62,363 nt of DNA, from contig CAJMLK010000014.1 of assembly GCA_905214305.1 (NCBI GenBank), forward strand, positions 1-62,363, written 5' to 3'. Made by a program: the position numbers and the translations under genes. Shown one piece after another: positions 32,289 to 39,700 of the stretch. The first letter of the stretch is position 1; the number at the start of each line of letters is the position of its first letter. Below the pieces are notes generated by a model, which ran no database searches, was not told the DNA's origin, and saw nothing but the letters and a program-made list of their open reading frames with translations. This stretch comes from an uncultured bacterium. Its GTDB lineage: Bacteria > Desulfobacterota > Desulfovibrionia > Desulfovibrionales > Desulfovibrionaceae.

Positions 32289-32710
32289 AGTTCTTCCTCC
32301 AGTTTGCGTGCCTGTTTTCGGGCTTTCTTTTGGTCAATGATGGCGCGGGCGTAGTCCCGCAGCTTGCGATCATCTTCCGTCATGATGTCCAGCCCCACAC
32401 TGCGCAGCATGGCGCGCAAGTGAGCCGGGTTGCCTGTGGCCTTGTAGTAGGCCAGCAGCATCAGGACAGACGGAGGCCGGGAATCGTCAGACGGGGATAA
32501 AATTTTGTGCAGCATCTCTTCGCTGATGCCGCTTGCGTTACCGCCCGTCAGCTTGACGCCGGATGCCCGCGCTATCGCATTGAGCTTGTCCGGCAGCGCC
32601 TTGCGCCCCTCGCCCTCTGGCGCACCAGCAATGCCGCGCATTGCCGCCTTGATGGCTGGCAATGCCCCGGCAAGCTGGGCGATATCTTCTATAAGGGAGA
32701 GCTGGCGCAT
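32285..32710 (-). CDS. Early protein of unknown function
   Basis: 141 residues starting MRQLSLIEDIAQLAGALPAI. The central part (PDKLNAIARASGVKLTGGNA, then MLHKILSPSDDSRPPSV) resembles a HTH regulator of the Cro/CI class, and the C-terminus is a basic charged helix (DQKKARKQARKLEEEL). It is the second gene of the early operon. No confident family. Confidence 0.65.
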   Translation of the reverse strand: MRQLSLIEDIAQLAGALPAIKAAMRGIAGAPEGEGRKALPDKLNAIARASGVKLTGGNASGISEEMLHKILSPSDDSRPPSVLMLLAYYKATGNPAHLRAMLRSVGLDIMTEDDRKLRDYARAIIDQKKARKQARKLEEEL

Positions 32711-32721
32711 GGTGTGGGCCT

Positions 32722-32979
32722 CTACTTGCCCATTGCTGCTAAAGCGGCGCGAACGGCTTCAAAGGCCATTTCCCTTGAAGATTCAAGGGCGAGACTCCCC
32801 CAGCCATCACGAAAGGCATGCCTGCCCCAAAATCTTTTAGACACGGGCACCAGAAAATGCCCCACCCAAGAGGCATCCGAAAGGATATCGCAGACAGCAT
32901 CTTCAAAAAGCTGGCTGCCAGGACATTGACTCGTCTTGGCCGATAAATGGGCGAGCTTAGGGGGACAGGGATAATTCAT
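32722..32979 (-). CDS. First gene of the early operon, unknown
   Basis: 85 residues from MNYPCPPKLAHLSAKTSQCP (ATG 32979 with GGAGG at a good distance; the longer reading runs into the operator region). It contains several aromatic residues (VSKRFWGRHAFRDGWGSLAL). No motif recognised. Being first after the operator region, it would be made immediately on induction. Confidence 0.6.
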   Translation of the reverse strand: MNYPCPPKLAHLSAKTSQCPGSQLFEDAVCDILSDASWVGHFLVPVSKRFWGRHAFRDGWGSLALESSREMAFEAVRAALAAMGK

Positions 32980-33124
32980 TGGTTGCCTCCGCTTGTCCAA
33001 ATTTTGAAAGGCTGTGGACGTTGACCCTATGCGCGGCGGCCTGTTAGTTTGGTTTTGCGTGTAAATATTAACCGCCCGCAAGATCGTTTTGACCTGTTTT
33101 TCTTGTCTGGTCAAGAAGATTTTC

Positions 33125-33240
33125 AGGTTGCAAGAAAAGATATTCTAGTCTTTTTTGTAACATGGCGAAAACACACCAAAAACAGAGCGCCCGCAGGTTG
33201 CAGTTTTTGGTTGCAGGTTTATCAATGGAAGATGCAACCT
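33125..33240. promoter_or_regulatory. Candidate repressor operator region with repeated AGGTTGCA
   Basis: AGGTTGCA occurs at 33125-33132 and 33195-33202, GGTTGCA at 33209-33215, and the inverted TGCAACCT at 33233-33240, just inside the repressor coding sequence. The region 32980-33224 separates the repressor (+) from the early operon (-) and holds no gene. Repeated half-sites beside the gene for a dimeric repressor are typical operators. Exact promoter boxes were not assigned. Confidence 0.5.
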
Positions 33241-33902
33241 ATCTTGACGTCTTTGAACGTCTCAAAATAGCAGCAAGTGCAACGTCAGACCAAGAGCTTG
33301 CCGTCAAGCTTGGCCTGTCTAAACAGTCAATTGCAGATGCAAGGTCAAGGAAAACAGTACCTCCCGCATGGATTCCCAAAGCGGCGCAACTTTTTGGAGT
33401 GTCAACAGACTGGCTTTTTTTTGGGGGGCAGCACTTAGATGCCCTGAAAAACACAGGTTTGTCCCAGGCATGTTGTGATGTAGAACTGAAGCTTATTCCG
33501 ATGGCGGAAGCCCGCCTTTCGGCAGGGAACGGTAGTCTCGAGGTGAACGGAGACTGCGAGAGAAGCTATGCCTTCCGCATGGACTTCCTGTTGCGCAAGG
33601 GCAATCCAGACAAAATGGTTCTGATGCGCGTAGCTGGCGACAGCATGCAGCCAGAGATCATGGATGGAGATGTCGTTTTGCTGGATCAGAGCAAGGTAGA
33701 TATAATCCCAGGCAGGATATTCGCTGTTGGCTTTGATGATGCCATCTACTTAAAAAGAATAGATAAGCAGCCGGGAAAAGTAATTTTAAAAAGCGTCAAT
33801 GAAGAGGCGTACCCGCCCATTGAGCTTGATATGCGTGGTGATATGGCTGAGTTCTTCCGCGTGATCGGTAAGGTTATCTGGAGCGGCCGCGAGTACCGCT
33901 AG
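33225..33902 (+). CDS. Phage repressor, HTH plus S24 (LexA/CI-type) peptidase
   Basis: 225 residues from ATG 33225. The N-terminal HTH is SDQELAVKLGLSKQSIADAR; an Ala100-Gly101 autocleavage site is followed by the S24 domain with Ser140 (VAGDSMQPEIMDGD) and Lys177 (IYLKRI). RecA-stimulated self-cleavage would explain SOS induction. Mu itself uses an ATP-independent, ClpX-sensitive repressor without S24, so this phage has a lambda-like switch on a Mu-like genome. An upstream ATG at 33162 is possible but has no ribosome site. Confidence 0.9.
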   Translation: MEDATYLDVFERLKIAASATSDQELAVKLGLSKQSIADARSRKTVPPAWIPKAAQLFGVSTDWLFFGGQHLDALKNTGLSQACCDVELKLIPMAEARLSAGNGSLEVNGDCERSYAFRMDFLLRKGNPDKMVLMRVAGDSMQPEIMDGDVVLLDQSKVDIIPGRIFAVGFDDAIYLKRIDKQPGKVILKSVNEEAYPPIELDMRGDMAEFFRVIGKVIWSGREYR

Positions 33903-33955
33903 CCAGAATGAGATGCAGGCGATAAGACGCCGCTAATTAAGTGCCAACAAGAACG

Positions 33956-34010
33956 CAAAAACGCGCAAGAAAGCAGCAAGGATACTGATTTTTTGCGCGT
34001 TTTTGTTTTG
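33956..34010 (+). terminator. Terminator-like inverted repeat after the repressor gene
   Basis: 13-bp perfect arms CAAAAACGCGCAA (33956-33968) and TTGCGCGTTTTTG (33993-34005) with a 24-nt loop and further T-rich sequence. The gap 33903-34208 holds nothing else I can identify except that the phage left end should be near here; no transposase-binding repeats or target duplication could be pinned down. Confidence 0.5.
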
Positions 34011-34208
34011 GCTCTGGCGCAGCCGAAAACCCTTGATGCAAGCGGACGCGAAAGGCAAAAGCCCCTCTTTCTCTCAGTGCCAATCTTAACGCTACCCTAG
34101 TTATGATATGACGAGTCCGACTATCCTTCGTTGGGTTCACGTTCACTCCAAGGCCAATAAGGTCTATCCCATCACCGTTATCAACCGAGCACTAATTCGG
34201 AGAGCAAC

Positions 34209-35069
34209 ATGGACCTCAAGACAATAGATGCACTTGCCAGGAGCTTTGATGAAATAGCTCAATTGGAACGAGATGAAAATGTAGAATTCTGGTACGCTAG
34301 GGAATTGCAAGAACTTCTTGGGTATAGTCGATGGGAAACATTTGAAGGCGTCCTGGCAAGAGCTGTGCAAGCATGTGAAAATTCAGGAAATATTTCAGAA
34401 AACCATTTTCGGGTTGTTACGAAAATGGTTCCAGTTGGCAGCGGTGCGATGCGGGGGATAGAAGATGTCCAACTTACGCGCTATGCTTGCTATCTGGTTG
34501 CACAAAATGGTGATCCACGAAAAGAGGTCATTGCTTTCGCCCAAAGTTACTTTGCTCTTCAAACGAGAAAACAAGAACTACTTGAGGAAAGGATCAACCT
34601 GCACTCCAGGATTGAAGCGCGCGAACGATTACGCGAATCAGAAAAACTCCTTTCCCAAAATATTTATAATCGTGGAGTCAATGAACAAGGCTTTGGTCGG
34701 ATACGTTCAAGAGGGGATTGTGCCTTATTCGGTGGCAATACTACACAGAGCATGAAAGATCGATATGGCATTAAAGGCGCGCGCCCGCTAGCAGACTTCT
34801 TACCTACACTGACTATCGCCGCAAAAAATCTTGCCACGGAAATGACCAATTATAATACGCAAGAATCTGACCTTCAGGGAGAAGCCTCTATTACGAAAGA
34901 ACATGTCCAAAATAACACGTCAGTTCGTGGCATGTTAAAGGATCGAGGCATTGTCCCAGAAAGCTTACCCCCTGCAGAAGACATAAAAAAATTAGAACGG
35001 CGTGTAAAATCACAAGAGAAAATGTTGGCAAAAGGCGCAAAGTTCCTATGCCAACGGGATGAAGATTAA
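34209..35069 (+). CDS. dinD: DinD-like DNA-damage-inducible protein
   Basis: 286 residues. The N-terminal part (VEFWYARELQELLGYSRWET) and the middle (HFRVVTKMVPVGSGA, then YACYLVAQNGDPRKEVIAFA) match DinD of E. coli, which modulates RecA filaments in the SOS response and has a BRO/Rha-like antirepressor fold. It is clearly more AT-rich than neighbours on both sides, so probably acquired. It may be a moron at the phage left end or a separate insertion. No LexA box was recognised upstream. Confidence 0.85.
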   Translation: MDLKTIDALARSFDEIAQLERDENVEFWYARELQELLGYSRWETFEGVLARAVQACENSGNISENHFRVVTKMVPVGSGAMRGIEDVQLTRYACYLVAQNGDPRKEVIAFAQSYFALQTRKQELLEERINLHSRIEARERLRESEKLLSQNIYNRGVNEQGFGRIRSRGDCALFGGNTTQSMKDRYGIKGARPLADFLPTLTIAAKNLATEMTNYNTQESDLQGEASITKEHVQNNTSVRGMLKDRGIVPESLPPAEDIKKLERRVKSQEKMLAKGAKFLCQRDED

Positions 35070-35096
35070 GCGTTTTTGCCCCCTCTCCGCCGACAA

Positions 35097-35129
35097 AAAA
35101 TCCCGACCCATGTACTGAGTCGGGATTTT
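35097..35129. terminator. Bidirectional intrinsic terminator
   Basis: AAAATCCCGAC (35097-35107) pairs with GTCGGGATTTT (35119-35129), so a T run follows the stem on both strands. It ends dinD and could stop readthrough past the cls gene. The 173 nt up to the cls stop contain nothing else I can support. Confidence 0.8.
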
Positions 35130-35302
35130 CGCTTCAATCCGTCAGATGACAGCTGTTGGCTGTTCCGGGCCGGTTCAGACGTATTCTGGACTGCCCACAC
35201 CGTAGCCCAAATTCTTTGCAGCAACGGCAATCCTGTTACGCTCGGTGCATTCTGCCGTTCACCGCAAATAATGGCGCGCCAGTGCCCGTTTTATCCGCAA
35301 GC

Positions 35303-36721
35303 CTACAGATAGGGAGAGAAAATCCAGCAGCCCGCATTACGCAGCTTGGCAGGCAGGGAGAGCTTTTTCAGTTCTTCCGCCGTGATTTCCGTGCTCTTGC
35401 CGATAGTCCGGTCAATGTAGCCCGCAACTTCGCCGCAAAAGCTTGTATCGAATATTTCCATATTCAGTTCAAAGTTGAGCCGCAGACTGCGTGTATCCAG
35501 ATTGGCCGAGCCGATCTGGCTGTAGTAGTAGTCTACGGTGAGCAGCTTTGTGTGTGCAAAGGGCGGCGGCTGATACCACACGCGCACCCCCGCTTCCAGC
35601 AGTGTGGGCAGCAGGCGGAACTGTGCCCAGTGGACGTAGAACAGATTGTTCTTGGCCGGAAGCACCACCTGCACGTCCACACCGCGCTGAGCGGCGCTGC
35701 GCAGGGCCGACACAAAGCCGTGCGAAGGCAGAAAGTAGGGCGTCATGATGCGCACAGACTGGCGCGCCGCGTTGACCACGCCACAGTAGATATCGTTAAG
35801 CACATCAGCTTCTGACCCCGGGCCGTCCATGATGATGCGGCAGCGGCTTTCACCGGCAGGCAGGGTACTGGCTGGCGGCAGGGGGGTATACTTGCCTGTG
35901 CAGAACCCCCAGTTGAGCAGAAAAGCGCGTCGCAGCTGATCGACAATGGGCCCCTGACAATGAAAATGCACATCCTGAACATATTTGGTCTTTCCGGCGG
36001 AGATATTGTCGTCTGAAATATTCATGCCGCCGGTAAAGGCCGTATTGTCGCAAACAAGCATCTTGCGGTGGTTGCGCAGATTGATGCTGAAATTGGGCGG
36101 AAACAGACGCGGCGGCAGGAACATGGCTACGTTTACCCCGCGTTCTGCCAGTTTTTTCCACGGCTTGCGCCACGAATAGAGCATGCCGATGCCGTCTACC
36201 AGCAAACGCACGTCCACACCGCGCTCGGCGGCTTCGGCCATGGCATTGCCAAAATCCGTAGCTGTTTTGCCCGCATTAAAAATGTAGGTGCAGAGAAAAA
36301 CCTGCTCCCTGGCCTCGCGTATGGCCTTGAGCATGGCAGGGTAGGCTTCGTCGCCATTATGCAGGGGCGTCAGGGAGTTTCCGCCGCAGAGATGCTGCTC
36401 AGTCAGGCGGCGGCCGATGCTCTCCATGCTGATGATGTATTCAGGCACATGCTCGGGCGGCAGTTCGGGAAACGGAGGATGGGCATAATCCGGCTCCAGA
36501 GGTTCCTGACGGCGCATCATGCGGCTGGCGTGACTTTCTGCCCGGCTGATGCCGAACGTGGCGTACAGAAGCGGCCCCACAAGTGGCAGCAGCAGGGCCG
36601 TCACAGTCCAGCCCAACGCCGCCCGTGGATCATGCTTTGTAAGCAGGGCATGGCAAACCGCAACCCAGGACAATACGTGCACGACCACAAGGGCCAGCGT
36701 TTCCAATACTCCGATAATCAT
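35303..36721 (-). CDS. cls: Cardiolipin synthase (phospholipase D family)
   Basis: 472 residues. Two N-terminal membrane segments (VLETLALVVVHVLSWVAVCH and LGWTVTALLLPLVGPLLYAT), then two HKD motifs: HRKMLVCD with FTGGMNI in the first half and HTKLLTVD with IGSANLD in the second. It joins two phosphatidylglycerol molecules, or a related pair, into cardiolipin at the inner membrane. Length is normal for the bacterial Cls family. First host gene with certainty to the right of the prophage. Confidence 0.92.
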   Translation of the reverse strand: MIIGVLETLALVVVHVLSWVAVCHALLTKHDPRAALGWTVTALLLPLVGPLLYATFGISRAESHASRMMRRQEPLEPDYAHPPFPELPPEHVPEYIISMESIGRRLTEQHLCGGNSLTPLHNGDEAYPAMLKAIREAREQVFLCTYIFNAGKTATDFGNAMAEAAERGVDVRLLVDGIGMLYSWRKPWKKLAERGVNVAMFLPPRLFPPNFSINLRNHRKMLVCDNTAFTGGMNISDDNISAGKTKYVQDVHFHCQGPIVDQLRRAFLLNWGFCTGKYTPLPPASTLPAGESRCRIIMDGPGSEADVLNDIYCGVVNAARQSVRIMTPYFLPSHGFVSALRSAAQRGVDVQVVLPAKNNLFYVHWAQFRLLPTLLEAGVRVWYQPPPFAHTKLLTVDYYYSQIGSANLDTRSLRLNFELNMEIFDTSFCGEVAGYIDRTIGKSTEITAEELKKLSLPAKLRNAGCWIFSPYL

Positions 36722-36778
36722 TCAATATCCTTTGCAATTTTACTCGCCTGACGGTTGCCCTGCCTGACGGTCGCCCCA

Positions 36779-39700
36779 TTACCTGCCCTGAGGATGCGGA
36801 TTGAGCGCAATGCGGTTGCGTTCCACAGCCACGGCCAGCTCCGGCAACAGATCGCGCAGGGCGCTCATGTCGTTGGCTCTGGCGGCACGCTCCACGCAGC
36901 GGGCCATACGCGCCAGCACACGAAAACCGAACCCGTCAGATTCATTGGCTATACGGCCTGATGCCTCTGCTACGGCCAGACAGTTATGCCCCTTGTAGGC
37001 CCGTTGCGCATCCTCCATGGCCGCGTCCAGACGTTCCACCAGCCGCAAAAGCGCCGCATCCTGCTGACGTGGCTGCGGTTGCGGCTGCGCGGGCGCAGCC
37101 TGCATGGCTGCCGACGTGGAAACGGCCTGCACGGTCGCCGCCGGCGCATTTGCGCCGGACACGGGCGCGCTGCTTCCCGCAGGCGGCGTGGCCCCGGCGA
37201 TAAAGTCCACAATGGACGCATCGTCAGACGCACTGCGCCCCGCAGAAGCGGGTCTCTGACCAGCATCGCCGCCCAGCGGACGTGATGCCTCCCCGCCACG
37301 GCGCGAAGATTCCTGGGCATTTTCCGTAACCGGCGCAGTATCTGCCGTGCTGCCCAGCAGCTTGAGTATCAGCCTGCCGGTGGCCGTGCGCGGCATTTCA
37401 CGCTGGCTTGAAGGCGTTTTGTCGCTCCGCCCTGCGGCAACCGCGCTCTGCCCGGCGGGCGTATCGCCCGGCCAGGGAATGGGACGCCTTTCAGGCGCCG
37501 GAGGCTCCGGCCGTGTTTCTTTTATGGCACTTCTGTCCAGCGGCATGGGTTCACCCACCCATTCGCCCGGACGGGCAAGGCTCGGGCTGACGTAGTCGCC
37601 GATTCCGCCCGCAGGCAGGGGCGCGTCCGGTGCAGAAGCGGGACTGGCAGGAGCGGGCCTGCCGGAAGACGTGGGGGCTCCCACTGGCACGGGGTCACCC
37701 ACCCATTCACCGCCCCAGTCAAGCTTTTCATGCGGCACGGCATCCAGCGGGCCGGGATAGGTGGCATCCAGATATGCTTCCGGTCTGGCATCTTCTTCCG
37801 TGGACGGCCCTGAAGCCGGAACCGTATCTGACGGCATGCCCGCCACGGGCGACGTCTGTTCCTGATGCGAGGGCTTGGCCTCTGGCGTGGCGGACAGCCC
37901 CGACAGGCCGGACAATCCTGATTGGCCTGACTGGCCTGACTGGCCTGACTGGCCTGATTGGCCCGACAGGCCGGACAGGCTGCCGCCTCCAGCAGCCTCG
38001 GGAAGGGGAGCGTTGACGGGCCTCAGAACAGCCTCGCCAATCCTGCCCCGCACACTGATAACAGGCTGCCCGGGCTGCCCACCCGAACCGCTTACCGCAG
38101 CCGCAAGCGTACCTGCCGCAGGAGCTTCTGCCCCGGCATTTTCCGCAGGATCGCGAGTACCGGAAACCACAGTATCCGCCTGTACCGGCTCTGTCGCGGC
38201 GGCAATCTGAACATTGCTCTCGTGCTGCACACTGTCTGTGCCCAAAGGCGAGGCATGGTCGGCCTGCACGGGCGCGGAGTCTTCAGCAGAGCGGGGCGCG
38301 TCAGCATCCACATCGACAGGGGTATCCGTCAGACTGGGCTGCCCGGCAATGGCAGAAGCCTCTCCGGACGCGGGGCGCACCGCGTCGGCCGCAGAGTCTT
38401 GCGGTTCTGGCGGCTCCGTTTCCCCCACCATTGGCGCCCCCGGCAACGCTTCCGCCGGTTGCTCCACAGGCCGCTCCGGCGACACTGTGGATTGCTCCGG
38501 CAACAGATCGGACGGCGTATCCGCCTCCGGCTCCGTTACCAAAACTGCATGCGGCGCAACGGGAACATCCCGCGCCATGTCGGGCGCAGTTTCGACCGGG
38601 GCGCGCCCGCCCTCTCCGGGCACAGCGGACGCATGCTCTGCTTCCTGATGCGCCTCGTGGACACTGCTTGTGGTCTCTTCAGCTACGGCCCCGTCGCTCC
38701 CGGAAGGAGCTTCGTCGCCCCATGTGGGGCCTTCAAGCCCGGCAGAGGCAATAAAGTCTGCTGCATGGCCTGTTGCAATGTGATCTGCTGCATGGCCAAT
38801 TGCATGACCTGAAGCGTCAGCCGTTTTTTCCGCAGCAGACGCGGCAGCGGGTGCTGCATCGGTCGGCGCGATATCCCCGGCGTCATACTCTTCTGCGGGC
38901 ATGTACGCCTGCGCGGACACGCCTGACGCATCATCCTGCCCATAACCCGGCACATGCTCCAGCGCGCTTTCCCACGCGCTCTCCTGTCCTTCTTCCACGC
39001 CAAAAAGATCTGGAACTTCCCGTTCCACGGGCGGTTCAGGCTGCTCAGCGTGCCCGGCATGCTCGGTATGCCCGGCATGGTCGACATGGTCAGGAGCCAG
39101 CGAAGCGTGCGCCTGAAGCATTTCGGTATCCGCTGCGGACGCGGCAGGATCGTCTTCCGCTGTGCCGGGCCGGGCAACAGCGTCAGCCATGCCGGGCGCA
39201 CCGGCAACGCCGGGAGCGTCTGCCACATCCGCAACGTCGGGAGCGCCCGACGCAGCAGCCGCAGCAGGCGCGGCAGAACCATCGTGCACCGGCGGCAGGC
39301 CGCCGCCCATCTGGTCGGCAAGGCCCAAAATCTGGGGCAGGGCCGTGAGGTCGGGCAGACGCGAAGAAGCGCCGCCGGGCGCGGCCCAAGACTGCTCCGA
39401 ACCAAAAAGATCGGGCAGGGGCGAGGCAGGGGCGTCCGCGCCCTTTGCGGCTGGCAGCAAGCCTTCCAGCGGATCGGCCACGTTCGCGGGGCTTTCGCCT
39501 GTGGCATAATTTTCGTGAGGCCGGCCATCATGACTTTCATGCTCAGGGCCGCCATGGGCCTCGGCGTTCCGGCCTTCCGCATCTTCTTCGCCAGCCCCCG
39601 GCAGGGAAATGCCCGCTTCTTCCAGAATTTCCTGCACGGTGGCCGCAAAAACGGTTTTATCTACAGGCTCCAGCAGGGCGTGCGTGTAACCGGTATCGGC

